A DNA stretch of 61,443 bases from Paraburkholderia ginsengiterrae (GCF_001645125.1 NZ_LXKA01000334.1:1-61443), one strand, 5' to 3'; shown: positions 1-10,191, counted from the stretch's first letter. A program made the numbers and translations. The notes: generated by a model not told the origin, from the sequence alone.

Positions 1-187
1 GGTTTGCCCGGCGCAGCTCTCATCATGGGGCGGGATCTTTCCCATCCACGACCCCGGATAGATTCGAGCAAGTCCACTTTATGCCAACACCGCCTCGCTT
101 GCAAAAATCGGGCTGACCATAGATTTTCATTGCACCGCGGTATTTAACGCGCGGAACGTGCATCAGGCAGCAAACCTCAGGGCCGCA
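1..187. other. Intergenic edge, possible decayed GST-like remnant
   Basis: No intact gene is visible. On the minus strand an ATG at 128-130 opens a 35-codon frame that begins MKIYG, carries KWTC at residues 18-21 and ends in two stops. This loosely resembles the N-terminus of glutathione S-transferases (MKIYG, then KxKWTC). A second frame after a shift reads GWERSR and then APGK, which loosely follows the same family. The resemblance is weak and could be chance. Confidence 0.25.
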
Positions 188-961
188 TCACACGCTCAGC
201 CACGCAAAACCCTCGTCCTGCGAAGCCACCACCACTTCCGTCGGCGCCGCGCCCAGCACGCCGGCCATCGCGGCCTGTGCCAGTTCCGGCAGATTGTTCT
301 GCTGACTCAGATGCGCGGCCACCAGATGGCGCAATCGCGAACGGTCGAGCGAGGCCAGAATCTCAGCCGCCGCATCATTGTTCAAATGCCCATGATTGCC
401 GCCGATGCGCGCCTTCAGCGATTGCGGGTAGCGGCTGCCAGCCAGCATCCGCACATCGTGATTGCATTCGAGCACCAACGCGTCGCAGCCGCTCAGCACG
501 GTGCTGATATGCGGTGTGGACGTACCCACATCGGTCAGCACGCCAAGCCGGCTCGCGCCATTCGACAGCACGTATTGCAGCGGCTCGCGAGCGTCGTGCG
601 GGACGGTATAAGGGAGGATGCTGAGGTCGCCGATCGCGACCGCTTCGTCGCCCCACAGCACCTGCAGGTCGATATCGGCTTCGTCGGCGCCCACCGCGCG
701 GGCGGTACCCCAGCTCATGTAAAGCGGAATCGACCACTTGCGCGCCAGCGTCAGCGCGCTGCCAATGTGGTCGCTGTGTTCATGCGTGATCAGAATGGCG
801 TCGAGGCCTTCGACGCTCGCACCAAGCCGCGTCAGACGCCGCTCGACTTCCCGCGCCGAAAAGCCGCAGTCGAGCAGCACGCGCGTGGTGGTCGCGCCGC
901 TTTGCGCTTCCACCAGCAAGGCATTGCCTTCGCTACCGCTGCCGAGACTCGCGAACCTCAC
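188..961 (-). CDS. MBL-fold metallo-hydrolase (YycJ/WalJ-like)
   Basis: A 257-residue metallo-beta-lactamase-fold hydrolase, probably a cytoplasmic metal-dependent phosphodiesterase or nuclease-like enzyme. The metal-binding signature HEHSDH is at residues 60-65, preceded by the GSGSEGN loop (7-13) and LLDCG (29-33) typical of the YycJ branch. The start is a GTG at 959-961, only 7 bp after the bamC stop, so it is very likely the last gene of a dapA-bamC-MBL transcript. Length is normal for the family. The substrate cannot be read from sequence. Confidence 0.88.
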   Translation of the reverse strand: MRFASLGSGSEGNALLVEAQSGATTTRVLLDCGFSAREVERRLTRLGASVEGLDAILITHEHSDHIGSALTLARKWSIPLYMSWGTARAVGADEADIDLQVLWGDEAVAIGDLSILPYTVPHDAREPLQYVLSNGASRLGVLTDVGTSTPHISTVLSGCDALVLECNHDVRMLAGSRYPQSLKARIGGNHGHLNNDAAAEILASLDRSRLRHLVAAHLSQQNNLPELAQAAMAGVLGAAPTEVVVASQDEGFAWLSV

Positions 962-968
962 GGTTCGC

Positions 969-2108
969 TTAGTTCAGTTGCGCATGCAGCAGCGTCACGA
1001 TGCGCTGCGCGTCGGTCGAATTGTCCACCTGCCCGTTCGCGTCCACCACCGCGACCTGCGTCACCGTGTCGCCCTTCGAACGCACATTGACGAGGAATTC
1101 CTGACCCGGCTTTTTCGACGAATTGCCGCTGTAGAACAGCTTGCCGAGCAGGCCTTCTTTCTTCAGTTCCTGCATCGAGTCCGCGTAACGCACGTAGTAG
1201 ATGCCCTTCGCGCGATCGCGGTTGTCGACCGTGAAGTTGGTGCGGTCGAGCGCGAGGCCCACGCGCAGCCATGCACGATCGAACGACTCCTGCAGATCGA
1301 GCGTCGACGCGCCTGCGCTCTGGTCGAGCGTAGCCGGCGCGGCCGCCGGGCGCGCATCGGTCAGCAGTTGCTTGGATTGCGCTTCGGTCAGTCCGAACTT
1401 CTGCATCAGCTTGGTCAAAAACAGCGCTTCAAGTGCCGGATCACGCGGGCGCTCTTCCCAGCGCGACGACGTCTTGTCCTGCCCTGTCATCATCTCTTCC
1501 ATCGCGCTGTGCGTAATGGAGATATCCGTGGTGTCGCCCGGCGCGCGCGAGACGAGCGTGCGGAAACTGTCACGCGTGCCCGACGAGTAAGCGAAGTCGA
1601 TCACCTTGCCGACCGTGCGGCGGAACCAGTCGTCCGGAATGTTGGCGCGGTTTTCGGCCCAGTCGGTCGTCATGATGCCGGTGGCCGGTGCGTCGGTTTT
1701 CAGCGCGAAGCCGTTCTCCTGCCAGAACTCCTGCAACTGGGGCCACAGTTGTTCAGGCGTGCGGCCGTCGACGACGAGCCAGCGGCGATCGCCGTCGCGT
1801 TCGATGTGCATGCCGAGCGGATCCTGCGCGTTCGGCTGGCCTTCGGTCGAATTGCCGGCGGCCGTGACCGCGCGCTGCTGCGCGCCGCCCAGCGCCAGAT
1901 TGGCCGGCGGTGCGACGTAGTGCTGATCGGTCTGCGTGGTGTTCAGATCGCCAGGCACGGCGAGCGGCGGCGCGCTGCCCGCGCCTTTGTAGTTGACGCG
2001 GTCGGAAGCGAACCAGTCGTTCAGCGTGTCACAGCCGGCGAGCGTCGTGAGGGCAAGCGCCAGCGCCGCCATGCGGGTTGCGTGGAGGGAAAGTGCAGAA
2101 CGTTTCAT
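969..2108 (-). CDS. bamC: Outer membrane assembly lipoprotein BamC
   Basis: A 379-residue lipoprotein of the beta-barrel assembly (BAM) complex, which inserts outer-membrane proteins. The signal peptide (about 1-25) ends in the lipobox LAGC with lipidated Cys26, followed by the DTLNDWF stretch common in BamC/NlpB. The body has two helix-grip-like regions, one with DRRWLVVDG (about 106-114) and a C-terminal one with RAWLRVGLALDR. It follows dapA on the same strand, the same neighbour pair as dapA-bamC (nlpB) in gammaproteobacteria. The gap from dapA is 131 bp, so an own promoter is possible. Confidence 0.9.
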   Translation of the reverse strand: MKRSALSLHATRMAALALALTTLAGCDTLNDWFASDRVNYKGAGSAPPLAVPGDLNTTQTDQHYVAPPANLALGGAQQRAVTAAGNSTEGQPNAQDPLGMHIERDGDRRWLVVDGRTPEQLWPQLQEFWQENGFALKTDAPATGIMTTDWAENRANIPDDWFRRTVGKVIDFAYSSGTRDSFRTLVSRAPGDTTDISITHSAMEEMMTGQDKTSSRWEERPRDPALEALFLTKLMQKFGLTEAQSKQLLTDARPAAAPATLDQSAGASTLDLQESFDRAWLRVGLALDRTNFTVDNRDRAKGIYYVRYADSMQELKKEGLLGKLFYSGNSSKKPGQEFLVNVRSKGDTVTQVAVVDANGQVDNSTDAQRIVTLLHAQLN

Positions 2109-2239
2109 GAGGTCCTTCGTGATGCTGGAACGCGGTGCCGTGGTTCTGTGTGCTGGGAACGTGGGCTGGATCGACGTCGGTTAAGGGATTGCCGGTGACA
2201 GGCTTGCGTTAGCGCTGACGGGTATTGCGGACGAGCCGC

Positions 2240-3169
<930 letters not shown>

Positions 3170-3212
3170 GAAACGCCATGAATTTGATCAGGTAAACCGC
3201 GATTGTAGCGGA

Positions 3213-3815
3213 TTAGCCAGCCAACCCGTAACAACGCGGAGATGCCGCCTGCATGGGGTCGTCTGAGCGCTCCGCCTCCAGAATTGCGCAGATCCGCTGG
3301 ACGTAGGCCGGGCGCGGCTGCGCGAGATAACCGTCCTGAAATGCGACCACTCGCAGGTGGCCGCGCACCCGCTCGAGGAGCTCGCCGGGCGCGAGCAGAA
3401 ACGCCGGATTAGAGGGCTTGCCGACGCTTTCGTTTCCTTGCGCGAAGGTCTCGTAAACCAGTACGCCGCCGGGCGCGAGCGCCTGCAACAGCGACTCGAA
3501 AAGCGGCCGGTGCAGATAGTTCGTCACCACGACGGCGGCGAACTTGGCGTCAGCGGGCAAAGGCCACGCGGCGCCCTCGAGGTCGGCCACGAGCGGCGTC
3601 ACGAGCGGCGCGTCGCGCAGCAAATCGAGCGCGGCCGGATCGCGGTCGATGGCCGTGACCGGATGTCCGCGCGACGCAAAGAATCGCGCATGCCGCCCCG
3701 CCCCCGACGCGACGTCGAGCACCGCGCCGCCCGTCTCGACCAGATGCGCCCAATCGCGCACCCAGGGCGACGGCTCGCTCAACCCATGCACGGCGGCAGC
3801 GGAAGTACTCATCAC
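3213..3815 (-). CDS. Class I SAM-dependent methyltransferase
   Basis: A 200-residue Rossmann-fold methyltransferase. Motif I reads LDVASGAGRHARFF (about 33-46) and an acidic AIDRD follows at the end of beta-2 (about 55-59). A VVTNYLHRP segment fits motif IV. The start follows trpS by only 14 bp, so the two are co-transcribed. Two adjacent Met codons make the exact start uncertain by one residue. The methyl acceptor is unknown. Confidence 0.82.
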   Translation of the reverse strand: MMSTSAAAVHGLSEPSPWVRDWAHLVETGGAVLDVASGAGRHARFFASRGHPVTAIDRDPAALDLLRDAPLVTPLVADLEGAAWPLPADAKFAAVVVTNYLHRPLFESLLQALAPGGVLVYETFAQGNESVGKPSNPAFLLAPGELLERVRGHLRVVAFQDGYLAQPRPAYVQRICAILEAERSDDPMQAASPRCYGLAG

Positions 3816-3829
3816 TACAGCGCGGCCCG

Positions 3830-5032
3830 TCAGTTGTACGACAGGCCCATGGCCTCGCGCACGTCGCGCATCGTTTCCGTGGCGAACTTGCGTGCCTTGT
3901 CACAGCCGTCGGCGACGATCGCGCGCAACAGCGACGGATCGTCCATGTACTTCTGGGCACGCTCGAGCATCGGCTGCTGCTCGCGCAGAATGCCCTCGAT
4001 CACCGGCTGCTTGCACTCGAGGCAGCCAATTCCGGCCGAACGGCAGCCCTTCTGCACCCATTCATGCGTGGCCTCATCCGTGTAGACCTGATGCAGCTGC
4101 CACACCGGACACTTGTCCGGATCGCCCGGGTCGGTGCGGCGCACGCGCGCCGGATCGGTGGGCATGGTGCGGACTTTCTTCGTGATGGTCTCCGCGTCTT
4201 CGCGCAGGCCAATCGTGTTGCCGTACGACTTCGACATTTTCTGGCCGTCGAGCCCCGGCATGCGCGACGCTTCCGTCAGCATGGCCTGCGGCTCGACCAG
4301 AATGATCTTGCGTGAGCCTTCGAGGTAGCCGAACAGGCGCTCACGGTCGCTCATCGACAGGCTCTGCGACTCCTGCAACATGGCGCGCGCCTGTTCGAGC
4401 GCTTCGTCGTCGCCTTCCTGCTGGTAGGCATTGCGCAGTTCGTGATACAGCTTGGAACGCTTGCCGCCGAGTTTCTTCGCCGCCTCGTTGGCCTTCTCCT
4501 CGAAGCCCGGTTCGCGGCCGTACAGATAGTTGAAGCGGCGCGCGATTTCGCGCGTCATTTCGACGTGCGGCACCTGGTCCTCACCGACCGGCACGAGCGA
4601 GCCGCGATACAGCAGAATGTCCGCGGCCATCAGCACCGGGTAACCGAGGAAGCCGTAGGTGGACAGGTCCTTGTCCTTCAGCTTCTCCATCTGCTCCTTG
4701 TAGGTCGGCACGCGCTCGAGCCAGCCAAGCGGCGTGCTCATGCCGAGCAGGAGCGCCAGTTCGGCGTGCTCGGGCACCCGGCTCTGGATGAACAGTGTGG
4801 CTTGCGCCGGATCGATGCCCGAGGCGAGCCAGTCAATCAGCACGTCCCACACGTTCTTTTCGATCACTTCAGGCGTTTCGTAGTGCGTCGTCAGCGCGTG
4901 CCAGTCGACCACGCAGAAGAAGCACGGGTACTCGGACTGCAGACGCACCCAGTTTTTCAGCACGCCGTGATAGTGGCCGAGGTGCAGCGACCCGGTGGGC
5001 CGCATGCCGGAGAAGATACGGTCTGGGAACAT
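3830..5032 (-). CDS. trpS: Tryptophanyl-tRNA synthetase, with central insertion
   Basis: Class I synthetase that charges tRNA-Trp. The HIGH-like motif is HLGH (17-20) and the KMSKS motif is exact at 265-269. At 400 residues it is longer than the ~334-residue E. coli enzyme. The extra ~60 residues lie between the REIARRFNYLYG segment (161-172) and LTEASRMPGLDG (252-263), and are rich in charged residues (Lys, Glu, Gln). The C-terminal third contains several Cys (CRSAGIGCLEC), which could bind metal. It sits 6 bp from the site-2 protease gene upstream and 14 bp from the methyltransferase downstream. Confidence 0.95.
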   Translation of the reverse strand: MFPDRIFSGMRPTGSLHLGHYHGVLKNWVRLQSEYPCFFCVVDWHALTTHYETPEVIEKNVWDVLIDWLASGIDPAQATLFIQSRVPEHAELALLLGMSTPLGWLERVPTYKEQMEKLKDKDLSTYGFLGYPVLMAADILLYRGSLVPVGEDQVPHVEMTREIARRFNYLYGREPGFEEKANEAAKKLGGKRSKLYHELRNAYQQEGDDEALEQARAMLQESQSLSMSDRERLFGYLEGSRKIILVEPQAMLTEASRMPGLDGQKMSKSYGNTIGLREDAETITKKVRTMPTDPARVRRTDPGDPDKCPVWQLHQVYTDEATHEWVQKGCRSAGIGCLECKQPVIEGILREQQPMLERAQKYMDDPSLLRAIVADGCDKARKFATETMRDVREAMGLSYN

Positions 5033-5038
5033 GGTTAT

Positions 5039-5701
5039 TTAGAAAAGCGAAACAAGTGGAGTCAGAATTGCGGTAATCGCGCTATAGCCGATCGTAACGA
5101 GCGGGCTCAACCAGTAGCGCGTGAGCGTGCCCGTCATGACAAGCGCCATCACGATGAAAAACCCGTACGGTTCGAGGCGCGACAGCGCAATGGACTGGCG
5201 CGGCGGCAACAGCGCCATCAGCACGCGGCCGCCGTCGAGCGGCGGCAGCGGAAACAGGTTCAGCACGCCGAGCACGAGGTTCACGCCGACGCCCGCACCC
5301 GCCATGCGCGTGAAGAACGGTTCATCGACATTCAGCACCGCGAGCGCGACGCCGAACACGCCCCAGATCAGCGCCTGCACGAAATTGCACGCCGGCCCCG
5401 CCGCCGCGACCCACATGCTGCCCCAGCGCGGATTGCGCAGATTGCCGAAGGCGACCGGCACCGGCTTGGCGTAACCGAACATGAACGCGCCGCTGGTGGC
5501 GAAGTACAGCAGCAGCGGAATCGCGATGGTGCCAAGCGGGTCGATGTGCCGCATCGGATTGATGGAGACGCGGCCGAGCACGTACGCGGTATTGTCGCCG
5601 AGCCAGCGCGCGACGTAGCCGTGCGCCGCCTCGTGCAGCGTGATCGCGAAGATCACCGGCAACGCGTAGACGGCGATGGTTTGTATCAGGGAAGAATCCA
5701 T
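5039..5701 (-). CDS. Site-2 protease family zinc metalloprotease (M50)
   Basis: A 220-residue polytopic membrane protein of the SpoIVFB/rhomboid-like small S2P group. The zinc motif HEAAH is at residues 23-27 inside the first hydrophobic segment, and the third ligand motif PLPPLDGGR lies near residues 152-160. About five hydrophobic segments are visible. It ends 6 bp before trpS, and this S2P-trpS pairing recurs in proteobacteria. It probably cleaves membrane-embedded substrates; no substrate is evident from context. Confidence 0.88.
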   Translation of the reverse strand: MDSSLIQTIAVYALPVIFAITLHEAAHGYVARWLGDNTAYVLGRVSINPMRHIDPLGTIAIPLLLYFATSGAFMFGYAKPVPVAFGNLRNPRWGSMWVAAAGPACNFVQALIWGVFGVALAVLNVDEPFFTRMAGAGVGVNLVLGVLNLFPLPPLDGGRVLMALLPPRQSIALSRLEPYGFFIVMALVMTGTLTRYWLSPLVTIGYSAITAILTPLVSLF

Positions 5702-5748
5702 AACTCGCTATTGTAACAACGCGATGGCGTGCGTCTGTCCGCTTTCGC

Positions 5749-6384
5749 TCATGCCGTCTCTTCGAGACCGAATGGCGCGAGAGAACCGCGCCCTGCCCGC
5801 ACCAGCACCGGGTCCGCGCCGGTCAGATCAACCACCGTGGACGGCTCGCACACGCAAGGCCCGCCGTCGATCACCAGATCCAGCTGCTTTTCCAGGCGCG
5901 CGCGGATTTCTTCCGGGTCGTTCAGCGGCGCGGTTTCGCCCGGCATGATCAGCGTCGAGCCGAGCAGCGGCTGGCCGAGCTCTTCGAGAATGGCCAGCGT
6001 GATCGCGTGATCCGGCACCCGCAGGCCGATGGTCTTGCGCGACGGGTGCGACAGGCGGCGCGGCACTTCCTTGGTGGCCTGCAGCACGAACACGTAGGGG
6101 CCTGGCGTGACCGATTTGATCAGCCGGTACTGCCGGTTGTCCACCATCGCGAAGTTCGCCAGCTCCGACAGATCGCGCACCAGCAGCGACAGCAGCTGCT
6201 TCTCATCGAGCCCGCGAATGCGCCGCAGGCGCTCCACGGCGTCCTTGTCGTCGAGATGGCAGGCGACCGCGTAGCTCGAGTCCGTCGGCAGCGCGACCAC
6301 GCCGCCGTCGTTGATGATCTGCACGGCCTGCTTGACGAGGCGCGGCTGCGGGTTGTCTGGATGAAGCCGGAAATATTGGGACAT
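5749..6384 (-). CDS. YciO-type Sua5/YrdC family protein
   Basis: A 211-residue protein with the YrdC fold. ALPTDSSYAV (31-40) is the nucleotide-binding strand, followed by PGPYVFVLQA and the conserved LRVPDH (about 120-125). It lacks the C-terminal Sua5 domain. The motif pattern and the upstream PHP gene match the E. coli yciV-yciO pair more than TsaC, which makes threonylcarbamoyl-adenylate for tRNA t6A. A role in t6A synthesis is therefore possible but not assured. Confidence 0.85.
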   Translation of the reverse strand: MSQYFRLHPDNPQPRLVKQAVQIINDGGVVALPTDSSYAVACHLDDKDAVERLRRIRGLDEKQLLSLLVRDLSELANFAMVDNRQYRLIKSVTPGPYVFVLQATKEVPRRLSHPSRKTIGLRVPDHAITLAILEELGQPLLGSTLIMPGETAPLNDPEEIRARLEKQLDLVIDGGPCVCEPSTVVDLTGADPVLVRAGRGSLAPFGLEETA

Positions 6385-6521
6385 GGTGGCTAGCGATGCC
6401 TACGGATGAACGGCAAATGAATGGCGGACGAGCAGCGGTGAAACGGCAAGCGGAACACAAACGGACGCGCGACGCAGGCCCTGCTCGCGCGCATGACGTG
6501 CCCGCGTGGCACCGCGCGGGA

Positions 6522-7352
6522 TCACAGCCAGCGTTCCCAGACGGGCTTCAGATCGGAGGGCAGCGGCGGCAGCGTGCCTAGCTCGACACGGCCTTCGCCG
6601 GGTGCATGAAAGTCGGACCCGCGCGACGCCTCGAAACCGAAACGGCGCGCGACATCTGCGTACTCGCGGTATTGATCGGGCGTATGGCTGCCCGTCACCA
6701 CTTCGATCGCCTTGCCACCGAGGTCGATGAATTCGGCAAAGAACGCGTCGAACTCGACCGGCGAGTATGCGTAACGGCCGGGATGCGCAATGACGGCTTC
6801 GCCGCCGGCGGCCTGGATCCAGCCCACGGCGTCGGACAGCTTGGCCCCGCGATGCGGCACAAAGCCGGGCTTGCCGTCGCCGAGGTAGCGTGTAAACACA
6901 TCCTGGGTGGAACTGGCGTAACCGCTTTCCACCATGTAGCGCGCGAAGTGCGTGCGTGAAATCAGGTCTGGGTTCGACACGTATTTGAGCGCGCCCTGAT
7001 AGGCATCGGGAATGCCCAGCGCGGCCAGTTGCTCGCCGATCGCAACGGCCCGCGCGGCGCGGCCGTCGCGTGTGCGGGCCAGTCCATCGATCAGGACCGA
7101 ACTAGACGGATCGATGCCGAGCCCGACGATATGCACCGTGCGCGAGGCCCAGGTGACGGAAACCTCGACGCCGCTCAGATAGCCCATGCCGAGCGCTTCC
7201 GCGGCGCGCCTTGCTTCCTGCTGGCCGCCCACTTCGTCGTGATCGGTGAGCGCCCACAGCGTCACCCCGCCCGCATGCGCGCGGCGCGCGACCTCGGCCG
7301 GCGCGAACTGGCCGTCGGAAACGGTGGAGTGACAGTGGAGATCGGCGTTCAT
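6522..7352 (-). CDS. PHP-domain phosphoesterase (YciV/RNase AM-like)
   Basis: A 276-residue PHP-domain metal-dependent phosphoesterase. The N-terminal DLHCHS (4-9) and LTDHDE (about 35-40) supply metal ligands, with VIAHPGRY and SDFHAPG further on. E. coli YciV (RNase AM), a 5'-3' exonuclease that trims rRNA 5' ends and degrades short RNAs, is the best-studied relative and also sits beside yciO. A 137-bp gap separates it from the YciO-type gene. Function is inferred from family and neighbour. Confidence 0.87.
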   Translation of the reverse strand: MNADLHCHSTVSDGQFAPAEVARRAHAGGVTLWALTDHDEVGGQQEARRAAEALGMGYLSGVEVSVTWASRTVHIVGLGIDPSSSVLIDGLARTRDGRAARAVAIGEQLAALGIPDAYQGALKYVSNPDLISRTHFARYMVESGYASSTQDVFTRYLGDGKPGFVPHRGAKLSDAVGWIQAAGGEAVIAHPGRYAYSPVEFDAFFAEFIDLGGKAIEVVTGSHTPDQYREYADVARRFGFEASRGSDFHAPGEGRVELGTLPPLPSDLKPVWERWL

Positions 7353-7474
7353 CGTTGTCTTGAAAAGGTTCTCCGCTCATTTTACTGCAACGCAGTAAGT
7401 GAACGCAGAGCTATCTCGCGCACCTGACGCCCTGAAAGGAGTCTCCCTGAGACGCCTTAAAGCTTTTGAAAGGT

Positions 7475-8359
7475 CTACGCGCAGAATCCCTCGATCAGCG
7501 CGGCCACCTGCTCCGGCTGATCGTGGTGCACCATGTGCCCCGCTTCGTCGATGATCTTCTCGCGCCAGTTCGGGAACGCCTGAAAGCGCGCCTTGAATTC
7601 GTCGAGCGGAATCTCGCCCGCAATCTGCGCGAGCGTCGGCGAGTTGGCGGCTTCCACGTGCAGCACCTTCGCGCTCACCTTGCGCCATGTCGCCATCACC
7701 TCGTCGAGGCGGTACAGCATGGGGCCACGCATTTTGTGCGCGGGATCGGCGAGCAGCATGAAGCCCCCTTCGCCGTCCGGCTTCGACCAATGCTGGGCGA
7801 GGAACTTCGCCCGCTGCGGATCGAGGCGCGGATTGGTCTTGATCAGACGCGCGGCGACGTCGCCAAGCGACGCGTAGTGCCTCAATTGCGGCGGATCGCG
7901 CAATTCGTCGAGCCAGTTGCGCAGCCGCTTGGGCGCTTGCGCCGAGTGCGACGGCGCGAGACCGAAACCTTCCAGATCGACCACCCGCCGCACCCGCTCC
8001 GGCCGCACGCCCGCATAGATGCAGGCGATGTTCGCGCCCATGCTGTGGCCGACCAGATTGACCTCGTCAGTCGGCGCGTAATGATCGAGCAAAGCGTCGA
8101 GATCAGCCACGTAATCCTGAATCCAGTAGTTGCCGCCACCGTGCTGCGCCACTGGCCAGTCGGACAGGCCAAAGCCGCGCATGTCAGGCGCCAGCACCTG
8201 CCAGTCGCCGCCCAGGGCATCGACGACGAACTGGAACGACGCCGCCACGTCCATCCAGCCATGCAGCATGAACAGCTTCGGCGCATCTGGGTTGCCCCAG
8301 CGCCGCACATGCAGACGGATGCCGCGCACGGCGACGAATTCAGACTGGGAAGTGTTCAT
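7475..8359 (-). CDS. Alpha/beta-fold hydrolase
   Basis: A 294-residue serine hydrolase of the alpha/beta fold. The oxyanion-hole HGW is at 33-35, the nucleophile elbow GHSMGA places Ser106, and the catalytic His is His275 in EAGHMVHHDQ. It has no signal peptide, so it is cytoplasmic. The gene follows the DUF455 gene by about 83 bp. Substrate is unknown; esterase, lipase or C-C hydrolase would all fit. Confidence 0.85.
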   Translation of the reverse strand: MNTSQSEFVAVRGIRLHVRRWGNPDAPKLFMLHGWMDVAASFQFVVDALGGDWQVLAPDMRGFGLSDWPVAQHGGGNYWIQDYVADLDALLDHYAPTDEVNLVGHSMGANIACIYAGVRPERVRRVVDLEGFGLAPSHSAQAPKRLRNWLDELRDPPQLRHYASLGDVAARLIKTNPRLDPQRAKFLAQHWSKPDGEGGFMLLADPAHKMRGPMLYRLDEVMATWRKVSAKVLHVEAANSPTLAQIAGEIPLDEFKARFQAFPNWREKIIDEAGHMVHHDQPEQVAALIEGFCA

Positions 8360-8442
8360 GAACGGCTCGCCAAAAAAAGAATGGTCGTTCGATTATAACG
8401 AGATAGCGGGCCGATGCACGGGGTCCGATAGCGAAGAAAGTC

Positions 8443-9363
8443 TCAGTCTTGCGCGGCCGGCGGTGCCGCCTTCTGTACGTCGAGTTCCGCCCAGGCAGCC
8501 AGCGCGGCCAGTTCCGCATCGTCAAAGCCGGCGTCGCGGCGCGCCTCGAAATTGAACGGACCCCGTAGCTTCGGTGCGTGATACTGGTCGGCGAGGCGCG
8601 TGTACGTCTCGTGCGGATCAAGGCTGTCTTCGTCACACAAATGGCGGAACCAGCGATTGCCGATCAACACGTGACCGATCTCATCGCGCAGAATCACGTC
8701 GAGAATCGCCGCGGACGCCTGATCGCCTGCCTGCAGCAGGCGCGCGCGGATCGGCGGTGACGCGTCGAGGCCGCGGGCTTCGAGCGTGCGCGGCACCAGC
8801 GCCATGCGTGCCAGCACGTCGTCGCGGGTGCGTTCGCACATGTCCCACAGGCCGTCGTGGGCGGGAAAATCTCCGTATGCGTGGCCATATTCCGCGAGAC
8901 GCGCGCTCAGCAGCGAGAAGTGATACGCCTCCTCGGCAGCAACCTTGAGCCAGTCGGAATAGAACGCGGCCGGCATGCCGGCGAAGCGCCAAACCGCGTC
9001 GAGCGCGAGATTGATCGCGTTGAACTCGATGTGCGCGAGCGCGTGCAGCAGGACCGCCCGCCCCTGCGGCGACTGCATGCTGCGCCGCCCCAGTTTGCGC
9101 GGCTCGACCAGTTCGGGCCGCGCGGGACGGCCGGGCAGGCCGGCCGGTTCGTCGAGTTCGAGGTCCGTCGCCCATGTCATGCGGCCTTCGAGCACCGCGG
9201 AGTGCAACGCGCGCGCCGCGGCAGCCTTGGTGGGCGGGTCGATTTCGCCTAGCGCGGCAAGCGCAGCCGTACGCATGCAGTGCGCCCGATCACCCGCTTT
9301 GGGAACGGGCGAATCGGACGAATCAGGCAAAACCGACGAAACGGGCGAAGCGGCGGGCATCAT
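8443..9363 (-). CDS. DUF455 family ferritin-like protein
   Basis: A ferritin-like four-helix protein of family DUF455. Repeated Glu and His motifs typical of a di-iron site are visible: HALAHIEFNAI, AAEEAYHFSLL and DEIGHVLIG, each on a separate predicted helix. The open frame continues upstream to 9612, but the first ~83 residues are Cys- and Ala-rich and unlike the family. I place the start at the ATG pair at 9358-9363, giving about 306 residues, although no strong ribosome site is seen there. Enzymatic role unknown; related folds include the tRNA hydroxylase MiaE. Confidence 0.8.
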   Translation of the reverse strand: MMPAASPVSSVLPDSSDSPVPKAGDRAHCMRTAALAALGEIDPPTKAAAARALHSAVLEGRMTWATDLELDEPAGLPGRPARPELVEPRKLGRRSMQSPQGRAVLLHALAHIEFNAINLALDAVWRFAGMPAAFYSDWLKVAAEEAYHFSLLSARLAEYGHAYGDFPAHDGLWDMCERTRDDVLARMALVPRTLEARGLDASPPIRARLLQAGDQASAAILDVILRDEIGHVLIGNRWFRHLCDEDSLDPHETYTRLADQYHAPKLRGPFNFEARRDAGFDDAELAALAAWAELDVQKAAPPAAQD

Positions 9364-9666
9364 GGCAAGCGAATCGACAAAGAAAACTGGATACAGAACG
9401 GTATAGGAAACGGCGGCACGCACGGTCATCGAGGCGCCGACAGCGGCCCAAAAGGGACAGGCGGCACAACGACAGCTACGCTCCCGCGCGCCTGGGCAGG
9501 CGGCGAGCCCACCCACAGACGCGCCAAGCGGCACATGCACACAACCGTTTACAATACCGGATTCGGCCATCCAAAGCGCCCGCGAGGCGAACAACCCCGC
9601 CGGACAGGACATTCAGGCGGTTTGCCGCGCCATCCCACGCGCGGCGGCCGATCAAGAGGAGACATT
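9364..9666. other. Divergent intergenic region, DUF455 / carbonic anhydrase
   Basis: About 300 bp between two divergent genes. The minus-strand frame of the DUF455 gene runs through most of it but looks non-coding. A ribosome-binding site AGAGGAG at 9655-9661 belongs to the plus-strand carbonic anhydrase gene. I see no clear sigma-70 pair or RNA gene. Confidence 0.4.
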
Positions 9667-10191
9667 GTGACCATTTACAAGCTTGGCGACGCCGCCCCCA
9701 CCATCCATGAAAGCGTGTTTGTCGCGGATTCGGCGAACATCATCGGCAAAGTGACGCTCGAAGAAAACGCGAGCGTCTGGTTCGGCGCGACGATTCGCGG
9801 CGACAACGAGCCCATCACGATCGGCGCGGGCAGCAACGTGCAGGAAAACGCCGTGCTGCACACCGACCCCGGCTTTCCGCTGACGGTCGAGCCAAACGTG
9901 ACGATCGGCCACCAGGTGATGCTGCACGGCTGCACGCTCAAGGAAGGTTCGTTGATCGGAATTCAGGCGGTGGTCTTGAATGGTGCGGTAATCGGCCGCA
10001 ACTGTCTGGTCGGAGCGGGCGCCATTGTCACCGAAGGCAAGGTGTTTCCCGATAATTCGCTGATTCTCGGCGCGCCCGCCAAGGTGGTGCGCGAACTGAC
10101 CGAGACGGATATCGCCAATATGCAGCGCGGCGCGGCAAGTTATGCCAATCGCCGCGAATATTTCAAGGCGCAGCTCGTGCGCATCGGCTAA
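9667..10191 (+). CDS. Gamma-class carbonic anhydrase family protein
   Basis: A 174-residue left-handed beta-helix (hexapeptide repeat) protein of the YrdA/CaiE/PaaY group. The three zinc-ligand histidines are His65, His82 and His87, and Arg44 in IRGDN is the conserved core residue. The frame stays open upstream, but translation most likely starts at the GTG at 9667, which has AGAGGAG 5 bases before it and gives the family start TIYKLGD. It precedes hslO on the same strand. Many family members have weak or no carbonic anhydrase activity, so the name reflects fold and metal site. Confidence 0.9.
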   Translation: MTIYKLGDAAPTIHESVFVADSANIIGKVTLEENASVWFGATIRGDNEPITIGAGSNVQENAVLHTDPGFPLTVEPNVTIGHQVMLHGCTLKEGSLIGIQAVVLNGAVIGRNCLVGAGAIVTEGKVFPDNSLILGAPAKVVRELTETDIANMQRGAASYANRREYFKAQLVRIG

